Source: Microbacterium sp. RURRCA19A
GTDB taxonomy: Bacteria; Actinomycetota; Actinomycetes; Actinomycetales; Microbacteriaceae
Assembly: GCF_900156455.1 (NCBI RefSeq)
Contig: NZ_FTNQ01000003.1
Coordinates: 62,001-126,000, forward strand
Reading direction: 5' to 3'
DNA length: 64,000 nt
Shown: positions 18,862-25,749 of the stretch, in pieces
How the letters are laid out: each line of letters starts with the position of its first letter
Position numbering within the stretch: the stretch's first letter is position 1
The notes under the pieces: model-generated
The model's input: only the letters and a program-made list of their open reading frames with translations
Database searches by the model: none
What the model was told of the DNA's origin: nothing
Program-made: the position numbers and the translations under genes

Positions 18862-20424
18862 GTGACCGCCGTCCCCTCGCTGATCCCCTCGGACGAACGG
18901 ACGCGCCTGGACCGCTGGCGCGACAGTCTCCTGGCGGATCCCCGACGGACGCGCGTGTGGCGGTGGCTCGCCCCCGCCCTGATCACCCTCTTCGCCTTCG
19001 TGCTACGCCTGGTGAACGTCGGCGACCCGCACGCGCTCGTGTTCGACGAGACGTACTACGTCAAGGACTCGTGGAGCCAGTGGCTGCTCGGCTTCCCGTC
19101 GGAGTGGCCCGGGGGCGCCGACGAGCGTTTCGTCGCGGGCGACACGGACTTCTTCACCGGCGTCGGAAGCTACGTGGTGCACCCGCCGCTCGGGCGCTTC
19201 TTCATCGGCGCCGGGATGGCGCTGTTCGGAGCCGACTCCGCAACCGGATGGCGTATCGCCGCGGTGGTGTTCGGCACGGGCATCGTGCTGCTGGTGTACC
19301 TGTTCGCGAAGACGCTCACCGGTTCGCTCGTCTTCGCGTCCGTGGCATCCGGACTGATGGCGATCGACGGGCTCGGGATCGTGCTGAGCCGCGTGGCGCT
19401 GCTCGATGTCTTCCTGACCTTCTTCATCGTGCTGGCGCTGTGGTTCGTGGCGCTGGATCGTCGGGCCGCGCTCTCGCGCTGGGCCGCCCGAGCACCGGGC
19501 GAGACGACGTGGGGTCCGGTCTTCTGGAACCGGCCGTGGCTCCTCGCGGCCGGTGCCGCGGCGGGCGCGGCGACCGCTGTGAAGTGGTCGGGGCTCTACG
19601 TCATCGCCGGAATCGGCGTCTACGTCGTGATCGCGGACGCCTTGGCCCGCCGCCGCGCCGGGATCGCGCAGTGGCCGATGGACGCGGCGCGTCAGGGCCT
19701 CGCGTCGTTCGTCCTCCTCGTGCCCGTCGCCGTCGTCGTGTACCTGGCGAGCTGGGCGGGCTGGCTCTTCACGGACGGCGGCTACGACCGGCACGTTCTC
19801 GACGCGAGCCCCGCGACCGGCTTCTGGTCGTGGGTGCCGCTGCCGCTGCAGAACCTGTGGGCCTACCACCAGTCGATGTACGCGTTCCACGTCGGGCTGT
19901 CCACGCCGCACTCGTACGCGAGTCCCGCGTGGCAGTGGCCGCTGATGATCCGCCCCACCTCGATGTACTGGCACCAGGACGACTTCGGGGTGAACGGATG
20001 CCAGCTCCCCAGCGGCTGCACCGAGGCCGTCTCGAGCATCGACAACCCCCTGCTGTGGTGGGCGGGCATCGCCGCCTCGGTCTACCTGCTGGTGCGGTTC
20101 GTGGTGCTCCGCGACGGGCGTCACGGCCTCGTCCTCCTGGGTCTGGCCGCGACCTACGTGCCCTGGTTGCTGTACCCCGAGCGGACGATCTTCCAGTTCT
20201 ACACGGTCGCGATGGTGCCGTTCCTCGTGCTCGCGCTGACCTTCGCGCTTCGTGACCTGGCGCGCGGGCCGAGATCGATGACCCGCGCCGCCGGGCAGGC
20301 GTGGGTCGTGGTCTTCCTGGCCGTGTGCGTGCTGCTGTCGGCGTTCTGGTACCCCGTGTGGACGGGCCTGCCGGTGCCCTACGAATTCTGGCGCCTGCAC
20401 AACTGGCTGCCGACCTGGATCTGA
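18862..20424 (+). CDS. pmt: dolichyl-phosphate-mannose-type protein O-mannosyltransferase (Pmt)
   Basis: Transfers mannose from polyprenyl-phosphomannose to Ser/Thr of exported proteins at the membrane (GT39). The 520-residue polytopic protein has the first-loop catalytic motif VFDETYYVKDSWSQW near residue 60. It has about ten helices, and the C-terminal four-helix region contains MYWHQDDFGVNGC and RTIFQFYTVAMVPFLVLAL. The ATG at 18850 is in frame but overlaps the -10 box. It is followed after two bases by the ATPase gene. Confidence 0.92.
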   Translation: MTAVPSLIPSDERTRLDRWRDSLLADPRRTRVWRWLAPALITLFAFVLRLVNVGDPHALVFDETYYVKDSWSQWLLGFPSEWPGGADERFVAGDTDFFTGVGSYVVHPPLGRFFIGAGMALFGADSATGWRIAAVVFGTGIVLLVYLFAKTLTGSLVFASVASGLMAIDGLGIVLSRVALLDVFLTFFIVLALWFVALDRRAALSRWAARAPGETTWGPVFWNRPWLLAAGAAAGAATAVKWSGLYVIAGIGVYVVIADALARRRAGIAQWPMDAARQGLASFVLLVPVAVVVYLASWAGWLFTDGGYDRHVLDASPATGFWSWVPLPLQNLWAYHQSMYAFHVGLSTPHSYASPAWQWPLMIRPTSMYWHQDDFGVNGCQLPSGCTEAVSSIDNPLLWWAGIAASVYLLVRFVVLRDGRHGLVLLGLAATYVPWLLYPERTIFQFYTVAMVPFLVLALTFALRDLARGPRSMTRAAGQAWVVVFLAVCVLLSAFWYPVWTGLPVPYEFWRLHNWLPTWI

Positions 20425-20426
20425 CC

Positions 20427-21197
20427 GTGGCCCACGGCGAGGAGTGGCTGCACGACCCGCGCCCCGTGCAGCGGGCGAAGCTGTTCGCCGACGCCACCAT
20501 CGACCACGGCGCGTGGCCCGCGAACATCCCCGCGGTCGCGCAGTTCCTGGAGGTCGCAGGACGGGACGGATGGGAGTTCGGACCCGGCGTCACCTTCCTC
20601 GTCGGCGAGAACGGGTCGGGCAAGTCCACGCTCATCGAGGGCATCGCGGAGGCGTACGGGCTGCCGGCCGAAGGCGGATCGTCCAACGGCGGCGGACAGA
20701 CCCGCCGAACCGAGAGCCCCCTCGGCGAGTGGTTGCGGCTGGAACGAAGCCCGCGGGCGCCGCGGTTCGGGTTCTTCCTGCGCGCCGAGACGATGCACGG
20801 CTACTACTCGTGGCGCGATGACCTGCCGCGTACCCCGAACTCCCCGCCGAGCCTGCACCCGATGAGCCACGGCGAGTCTTTCAACGCCCTCCTCGACGAG
20901 GCGCTCGATCACCCGCGGTACGTCGCCGGGCTGGCCTGCCTCGACGAGCCCGAGGCGGCACTCTCGTTCTCGTCCACCCTGCGGTGGTTGGCGTCCCTGG
21001 ATCGCATGCGCTCGCGAGGCACGCAGGTGATCTGCGCGACCCACTCCCCCGTGCTCGCGGCCCTGCCCGGCGCCACGATCCTCGAGCTCGGTGAGTGGGG
21101 TATCCGCGAGACCACGTGGGACGAACTCGAGGTCGTGCGCCTGCACCGCGGGTTCCTCGAGTCACCCGGGCGGTATCTGCGACACCTGCTGGACTGA
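20427..21197 (+). CDS. AAA/ABC-type ATPase (COG3910-like)
   Basis: A 256-residue soluble ATPase starting at GTG two bases after the pmt stop. It has Walker A LVGENGSGKSTLIE (about 57-70), an ABC-type signature HPMSHGES, Walker B LACLDEPEAALS, and a switch ICATHSPVLAALPG. This layout matches the COG3910 predicted ATPases, RecF/SMC-like heads without a coiled coil. The function is unknown. Its stop lies four bases from the point where the island-like region begins, so it is the last backbone gene on this side. Confidence 0.85.
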   Translation: MAHGEEWLHDPRPVQRAKLFADATIDHGAWPANIPAVAQFLEVAGRDGWEFGPGVTFLVGENGSGKSTLIEGIAEAYGLPAEGGSSNGGGQTRRTESPLGEWLRLERSPRAPRFGFFLRAETMHGYYSWRDDLPRTPNSPPSLHPMSHGESFNALLDEALDHPRYVAGLACLDEPEAALSFSSTLRWLASLDRMRSRGTQVICATHSPVLAALPGATILELGEWGIRETTWDELEVVRLHRGFLESPGRYLRHLLD

Positions 21198-21200
21198 GCG

Positions 21201-21284
21201 TCAGTCGTCGACCTCGACAGCGGTGAGCGCGACGATCTCCTGCTCCTGTCGCGAACTGTCGAGGCGATTCGAATAATCTAGGAG
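21201..21284 (-). pseudogene. C-terminal gene remnant at the island's left edge
   Basis: After an in-frame TAA (21285-21287), 27 codons remain open on the minus strand to TGA 21201-21203. They read ...DYSNRLDSSRQEQEIVA... and end TAVEVDD. There is no start codon with a site. It looks like the intact tail of a real protein whose body has been lost. The family is not recognised. It could equally be a chance open stretch. Confidence 0.35.
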
Positions 21285-21461
21285 TTACCCCAACGTGCGC
21301 GGATACTCAGGTCGATATACAACCTGACTATCGCCACCGCCCCACAGGGCGCGTCGTCGCCTAGCTAGAGGCGCTGAGGTTCGAATTCGCTCCCTCAGGA
21401 TCCAGCCGCCGCGGCCAGGGGCCGGGTTCACCACCCACCCTTGACCGATGGGAGCGCTGCA

Positions 21462-22037
21462 ATGGACAGCCTCAAGATCGCGGACATCAACTGCGACATC
21501 GTCGGCGCAGACCGCGGCTTCAACGTCTCCGTCGATATCCTCACCCAGACCGCAGACGGTGTCTCCCTCAACCCCCTGTGGAACGAATTCTCGACCGCTC
21601 TCGCCGAGTGGAACAAGACGCGAGTCGCAATCTCGGCGCTCTCCAGCCGAACCACCACGGAGTCGTTCGCACAGCTTCCGTTGGGTTCGAGCAACGTCAA
21701 GTTCGAGAAGCAGTCGGAGTTCGGCGTTCCGCAGGCCAGTCGTGTGAAGCCCGACTACACCCGTATGGGTTTCCCGCTCGACTGGTCCGACTCCGGTCTC
21801 CACTACATGCGCAAGTTCCTTCGCGACGCGACCGCCGAGCAAGTCCGCGCGCGTTGCCACGCTCGATCTCGACATCGACACGGCGACTCCGAATGGCGAG
21901 ATGATCGCGCATGTCCTGATGGCGCTCGCTCAGTGGGAGAGGTGACAGATCGGCGACCGCACCCGTGCCGCGCTTGCCGAGTTGAAGCGACAGGGCAAGC
22001 ACATCGGACGCCCCTCGAAGACGGACCTCCGCGATGA
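21462..22037 (+). CDS. unrecognised ORF, 3' part out of frame with recombinase sequence
   Basis: The ATG at 21462 has GGGAG nine bases upstream. The first about 128 residues (MDSLKIADINCDIVG ... FLRDATAEQVRA) have normal composition, an acidic start and a plausible folded region (MGFPLDWSDSGLHYMRKF). From about 21850 the frame runs antiparallel in sense to good coding: the same bases in another frame encode a serine-recombinase C-terminus, and this frame turns into Arg/His-rich nonsense (ARCHARSRHRHGD). So a gene was probably joined to recombinase sequence by deletion. No family is recognised; a phage-type structural protein is only a guess. Confidence 0.45.
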   Translation: MDSLKIADINCDIVGADRGFNVSVDILTQTADGVSLNPLWNEFSTALAEWNKTRVAISALSSRTTTESFAQLPLGSSNVKFEKQSEFGVPQASRVKPDYTRMGFPLDWSDSGLHYMRKFLRDATAEQVRARCHARSRHRHGDSEWRDDRACPDGARSVGEVTDRRPHPCRACRVEATGQAHRTPLEDGPPR

Positions 22038-22197
22038 GGTCGTCAACTACATCACTATGCGCCGCGACGAGGGTGTTCGAATCTCAGAGATCGCACGCGA
22101 GGTCAACGGGGCCGGCCACACCACTTCGCTGGGCAACCGGTTCTATCCGTCGACCACTGCCAAGCTGATCAAGCGCGTTGCCACACTGAACGCCTAG
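21850..22197 (+). pseudogene. serine recombinase (resolvase/invertase) remnant
   Basis: The frame reads RVATLDLDIDTATPNGEMIA, then ALAQWER, then TGA (21943-21945), then QIGDRTRAALAELKRQGKHI and GRPSK. This is the end of the catalytic domain, the long E-helix and the C-terminal helix-turn-helix (ISEIAREVNG ... FYPSTTAKLIKR) of a small serine recombinase. The N-terminal half with the catalytic Ser is missing, and the in-frame TGA interrupts the E-helix. A TTG at 21982 could still make only the DNA-binding end. It is non-functional as a recombinase. Confidence 0.85.
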
Positions 22198-23105
22198 GGC
22201 GTCTCGGCCTGCGCAGGTGAGGCTTCCGTCGCTTTGTCCACCAGGTAGAAATTCTTGAAGTTGACGTCCTGGATGGGCTGGGGGAGATCGTTCTGATCGA
22301 CCGGGTTCAGTACCACTGCTGGGTCGACATATGAAGTCGTGGGAAGGCGCCCTGCGCCGGTTCCCCAGAGGAACAACCGAATGCCATGAATGGATAGGTG
22401 GAACGTCGTTGCGTGGTCGTGCGGAAACGATATCTCTTGGGTCGGACCCACTTCCGTCCAGACGTACACGCGATTGCCGTACCGGTACCCGTCGTCGATC
22501 AGGCCCTCTCGCAAAAGGCCATCTACCGCATCGTCATAACGCTCGATGCTGGAGAATCCGCAAGCATCGGCGAGCGGATTTGTTGGCATGACAATCTCGA
22601 GCCCGTGGAGTGCGCTTGTTCTGTCCGGCGGGTCGCTGAGAATCACAGGCCGGATACTCGCGTAGATGGCGAAGTGGAGCCGGAGCTGATCGCTGGACAG
22701 ACGCGCGACGACGTTCGACCACGCCACCCCCGCGTCATCTTTACCAGACGCATCCCTCGACGACGCCAGGACGCCGCTGAGATACTCCGCGACTACTTCC
22801 TGGTCGGCATACTGCGCAGACTCGAAGACCTGGGACGCTACGCGGGGGTTCGCGAAGCCGGGGTCCTCGCCGGTGTCTTCGACCTTCTTGGCTCGCTTCT
22901 CGGTCTTCCTAAGCAGGCGGTTGAGGTTCTTCTCGCGCAGCTGATTTGCCCAGTGCGTGCCCATGACGTCCGCTGATGGTCCGAACAGACGCACTAGGAT
23001 CCCCCCAGCCTCCTTTGCAACGGAGTCGCCAGCCTTGTCGGCGAACTGCCCCGCTTTGAGTACCGCCCCCGTGATAATCGGATCCAACGCGTCCCCCTCG
23101 TCCAC
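22194..23105 (-). CDS. DUF4393/Abi-alpha-like protein, probable phage-defence component
   Basis: A 303-residue soluble protein starting at GTG. Residues about 35-75 (VRLFGPSADVMGTHWANQLR, then a basic helix with RLLRKTEKRAKK) and about 85-150 (NPRVASQVFESAQYADQEVV, EYLSGVLASSRD, SNVVARLSSDQLRLH) match the pattern of the DUF4393 (Abi-alpha) family as I know it: a helical N-terminus followed by a short-lived-cell type helical bundle. The C-terminal half (about 180-300) is not recognised. It is third in a leftward row after the winged-helix and HEPN genes. Its stop overlaps the end of the recombinase remnant by three bases. Family assignment is by eye and should be tested by profile search. Confidence 0.6.
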   Translation of the reverse strand: MDEGDALDPIITGAVLKAGQFADKAGDSVAKEAGGILVRLFGPSADVMGTHWANQLREKNLNRLLRKTEKRAKKVEDTGEDPGFANPRVASQVFESAQYADQEVVAEYLSGVLASSRDASGKDDAGVAWSNVVARLSSDQLRLHFAIYASIRPVILSDPPDRTSALHGLEIVMPTNPLADACGFSSIERYDDAVDGLLREGLIDDGYRYGNRVYVWTEVGPTQEISFPHDHATTFHLSIHGIRLFLWGTGAGRLPTTSYVDPAVVLNPVDQNDLPQPIQDVNFKNFYLVDKATEASPAQAETP

Positions 23106-23247
23106 CCTTGTAGGTTATCGACAAGAGCGGACATCGGCGGATGACACTCGCACAGGCGTCCTGGGCACATCTCATGAACCGAAGGGTCGGGAGTCGAGTG
23201 ATCTGTCGACTCTCAACCTTCAGATACCCAGAGGCGCTTGTACGGTC

Positions 23248-23997
23248 TCATACCCAGAGGATCCCAGCGATGTCCTCGATGTGAGCTTTAGCCTTGGCGA
23301 CTGTAGGCCAGTACTTGTTTGGGTGACCGCACTGATTCCGTAGATCTAGCGCCTGTCCCAGAACGATCTTCTGTGCCTTGTCGATCACTCCCAGGTCCTG
23401 GGCGACGTTGAGTATGTCGGACTCCTGGAACTTGAGCAGGTCGTCGTGGGACTTCAGCTGCGCTCTTGAGTTGTACTTCTGGAATGCGGTCGTAACGTTT
23501 GTCGCACCGCGCTGCCAGATTCGTTCCTTGACGTCCGCGATAGCGCCAACCCAGACGAACACGATTGCGGCGCGTAGTGCTCCGACGCTCAGGCAGAGGA
23601 TCGCCTCGTCTAGGAACTTCCTCGCTCCCGCGTTCGTGACTTTGGCTGCAACCTTCTCCAACTCACCGACGCCGTGCTCGAGCTCGGGCTCGTCCTCCGG
23701 GAGTCCGTGAGCGAGGCGAACAGCCTTGCGCCCGGTCTCGGTCAGCGCCCAGAGCTTTGCGCCTCCGGGCGCGTTTCCAGCCACGTCGACGTTCGCCCCG
23801 GCCCTGCCGAGAACGTCCGGGGCGTTGATGTTCTTCGCGTTCGTGATGCGCGCCTGCACCAGCGCCGCCCTCACTTCGGCTGCCGTCATGCTCGGTTTCG
23901 AGCCGTATCGTTCGTGCCAATACAGGACGGACAGTGCAAGAGTCTCTCGCTTCGCGCCCTTTACGACGCTGAGGAACTCGACGAGCGACATGCTCAC
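23248..23997 (-). CDS. winged-helix/HEPN-domain protein, putative ribonuclease effector
   Basis: A 249-residue protein; GTG 23997 or ATG 23991. Residues about 15-98 form a winged-helix-like domain (ETLALSVLYWHERYG ... KNINAPDVLGRAGANVDV ... LWALTETGRKAVRLAHGLP). Residues about 115-249 are all helical and contain LDLRNQCGHPNKYW, an Rx4H motif (R220, H225) of the HEPN superfamily, many members of which are RNases in toxin and anti-phage systems. It is followed 13 bp upstream by the linker protein whose C-terminal domain resembles its N-terminal domain. RNase activity is inferred from the motif only. Confidence 0.65.
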   Translation of the reverse strand: MSMSLVEFLSVVKGAKRETLALSVLYWHERYGSKPSMTAAEVRAALVQARITNAKNINAPDVLGRAGANVDVAGNAPGGAKLWALTETGRKAVRLAHGLPEDEPELEHGVGELEKVAAKVTNAGARKFLDEAILCLSVGALRAAIVFVWVGAIADVKERIWQRGATNVTTAFQKYNSRAQLKSHDDLLKFQESDILNVAQDLGVIDKAQKIVLGQALDLRNQCGHPNKYWPTVAKAKAHIEDIAGILWV

Positions 23998-24009
23998 AGG
24001 TGGGCCGCG

Positions 24010-24627
24010 CTACTTCGTCTTCTTCTCAGGACGAGGAAGGTCGTTTTTGACGAGACCGATGCCGCGGGGCGTCAACTTGATGTCCGACATGTCCGCAGTG
24101 TCCAACGTGGCGCCTTGTGACGCCGTTACCTGCAGGGAGTTGCGAGGGTCGGCCGGAGGCTTCCAGTTCGCGTCGATATACAGCGTGAACACCTGACTGA
24201 CCGTGGCCTTTTCGTGTCCGGCAATCTCCTTCAACCAGTAGACCGCTGCGGTGTTCTTTTCTGGCTGGGAGGCTGGTTTCTTTTCCGCCACGAATTCCTT
24301 CCATGGCTGCACACTCGGCGGAGCCGGGTCGAGAGCCTTGTCTTGGCTCACCGAAGGCTTGCCGGCGCGCTTGCGCTCGCGCGGTACTCGCGCCCCAGCG
24401 CGAGGACTGCCACTCTCGTCACCCGGCTTGGCACCCGACTCCTCTTCAACGGACGGGGCGACGTGCTGGGAGCCGTCGTCCTGGGCTTCGACTGGCAGCG
24501 AGGGAAGGGGGCCGAATAGGTGGCTGAAGGCCGCAGCCTGCAAGTCGGGGTTGTTCTCAATGGTGTTGATTACCTTGATGGCACGCTCGATCTGATCCAG
24601 TCGTTCGTCGAAGTCGTCGTCGGCCAT
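24010..24627 (-). CDS. winged-helix protein with disordered linker, partner of the HEPN protein
   Basis: A 205-residue protein; ATG 24627 is preceded by GGGGGGA. An acidic helix (DDDFDERLDQIERAIKVI, 3-20) leads into a disordered Pro/Ser/Glu- and Arg-rich linker (about 45-108). The C-terminal domain (about 121-198; AAVYWLKEIAGHEKATVSQV ... PADPRNSLQVTASQGATLDT ... IKLTPRGIGLVKNDLP) looks like a winged helix. It aligns by eye with the N-terminal domain of the HEPN protein just downstream (YW, N-P-L-A-D, LTxxG, LP in register). No family name is known to me. It could be a regulatory, antitoxin-like or sensor subunit. Confidence 0.6.
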   Translation of the reverse strand: MADDDFDERLDQIERAIKVINTIENNPDLQAAAFSHLFGPLPSLPVEAQDDGSQHVAPSVEEESGAKPGDESGSPRAGARVPRERKRAGKPSVSQDKALDPAPPSVQPWKEFVAEKKPASQPEKNTAAVYWLKEIAGHEKATVSQVFTLYIDANWKPPADPRNSLQVTASQGATLDTADMSDIKLTPRGIGLVKNDLPRPEKKTK

Positions 24628-24847
24628 AGGTCCCCCCGGGATTCCGTTGTGGCTGCATGCTACACACCCGGATGGGTATTCACCGCAAACGGGCAGACCG
24701 TATCTCGCGACCAGTGCGGGACCGTATGACTCGCAGAGGGGAGCTGCACGCATCTGACAACTGAAAGGCCGATCGCCGAGCGGACTGCCGACTCCTGACC
24801 CTCAGACGCTTGACGGTGCTTCCACAGAATCGGCCTCGGCGCGCCGA

Positions 24848-24853
24848 TATGGT
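24848..24853 (+). promoter_or_regulatory. -10 element TATGGT, leaderless promoter of the membrane/coiled-coil gene
   Basis: TATGGT, six bases, then GTG 24860. It is the same pattern as the leaderless promoters of backbone genes. Confidence 0.55.
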
Positions 24854-24859
24854 GAGCCT

Positions 24860-25486
24860 GTGGCTTCCTTCACTCCGCGAGCGGGCACGGCAACCGACAC
24901 CGCAGAGCTTCAGCTGATCGCCCACGCAAAGCTCCCGGATGACCTGACGTTTCATGAGTTCACCGAAATCTCTGAGGCGCTTCGCGTCCTCATATCCTTC
25001 GGGTACTACGCCGGGTCCGGGCAGACGCGCTGGGATGACCGTGACCTCCCGGACGCTGAGGTCCGAAAGGTGCAGTACGGCAGCGACTTCTTGACCATCG
25101 TCGTGATTGCGGGCGCGGTTGGAGTCGCTCTGCGCCCGCTCGGCCAGCTCATTGAGAGCGTGGCAAAGTCATGGGATACGTTCCAGGCTGCGAGCCTCAA
25201 GCGTGAGGAACGGCTGGGCAAGAAGGAGGAGCGCCTCGCCGCGAAGGAAAGCCGTCTCCGCAATCAGACCACGCAGCCATCGAACGGTGACAACTTCCCT
25301 GCTATAGCTGAGTTGACGGCTCTATCCTGGGGTCCGCGCGAGTCCATCCAGCAGATGCAAGTCGCGGATTTGCAGGTCTTGGCGAGCGCAATCACAGTAC
25401 TTGCGCAGTACAAGGTGTCTGTGCGGATTCAGAACCCGAATGGCAAGGAGGGCCTCACCGTGTTTGTCGAGCCGGGAGCTGATTAG
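24860..25486 (+). CDS. membrane-anchored coiled-coil protein of unknown function
   Basis: A 208-residue protein. The N-terminal soluble part (1-75) contains ELQLIAHAKLPDD and GQTRWDDRDLPD. One hydrophobic helix follows (about 77-97, DFLTIVVIAGAVGVALRPLG). A charged coiled coil comes next (about 111-135, KREERLGKKEERLAAKESRL), then a C-terminal domain (about 145-208). The layout, one helix and a coiled coil between two small domains, is common among uncharacterised island proteins and would suit a membrane sensor or effector. It diverges from the winged-helix/HEPN/Abi-alpha row, across 232 bp. No family recognised. Confidence 0.6.
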   Translation: MASFTPRAGTATDTAELQLIAHAKLPDDLTFHEFTEISEALRVLISFGYYAGSGQTRWDDRDLPDAEVRKVQYGSDFLTIVVIAGAVGVALRPLGQLIESVAKSWDTFQAASLKREERLGKKEERLAAKESRLRNQTTQPSNGDNFPAIAELTALSWGPRESIQQMQVADLQVLASAITVLAQYKVSVRIQNPNGKEGLTVFVEPGAD

Positions 25487-25680
25487 GACCGCCACTCAAC
25501 CGTGACGCGACGTTCCACAGCCTCACGCAAAATCGCGTCTCGCGCTAAGGCGTAGTGCTCGTCTGCTTCGTTTCGGAACTGCGGGCGCGTGCGCGGCAGT
25601 CCCTTCGGCCATTGCGGTGAGCGAGACCCGGGCCTTGGTGTCGAATGTCGAGCGAGAGGAAATGGCGGCAGTGCGGACAC
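25483..25680 (-). CDS. possible small ORF at the island's right edge
   Basis: Sixty-five codons from a GTG, ending ...EADEHYALARDAILREAVER and VTVEWRS. The last 30 residues look helical and protein-like; the first 30 are low-complexity. The frame one step over carries a CPHC zinc-knuckle-like start in the same stretch, so a frameshifted small zinc-finger protein is possible. The stop overlaps the end of the convergent coiled-coil gene. This is the only content seen in the 263-bp gap 25487-25749. Confidence 0.25.
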   Translation of the reverse strand: MSALPPFPLARHSTPRPGSRSPQWPKGLPRTRPQFRNEADEHYALARDAILREAVERRVTVEWRS

Positions 25681-25749
25681 CGCGGCGTGGGAATGGCGAC
25701 CACGGGCTCACTGAGTGGGAGCGGCGTCCCGAACCCCGCACGACGGCCG

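Larger units (their letters stand above)
21198..25749. mobile_element. low-G+C genomic island with recombinase remnant and defence-like genes
   Basis: Between two backbone genes (the COG3910-like ATPase and the YyaL-like gene), base composition and codon use become visibly more A+T-rich. The segment carries a decayed serine recombinase, gene debris at both ends, and four intact small genes of defence-associated type. Borders are set by the last backbone stop codons. No direct repeat or tRNA attachment site could be recognised, so the exact ends are uncertain. It is probably a relic of a once-mobile element that has lost its integration gene. Confidence 0.7.

Noticed and set aside
21374..21398. 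tRNA-like T-arm (GAGGTTCGAATTC) and CTGAGG/CCTCAG repeat at the island's left side, a possible attachment site
   Set aside because: No acceptor, D or anticodon stems can be drawn around it, and no copy of the sequence was found near the right border. The 6-bp stem with a 13-base loop is too short to group safely with the long palindromes.
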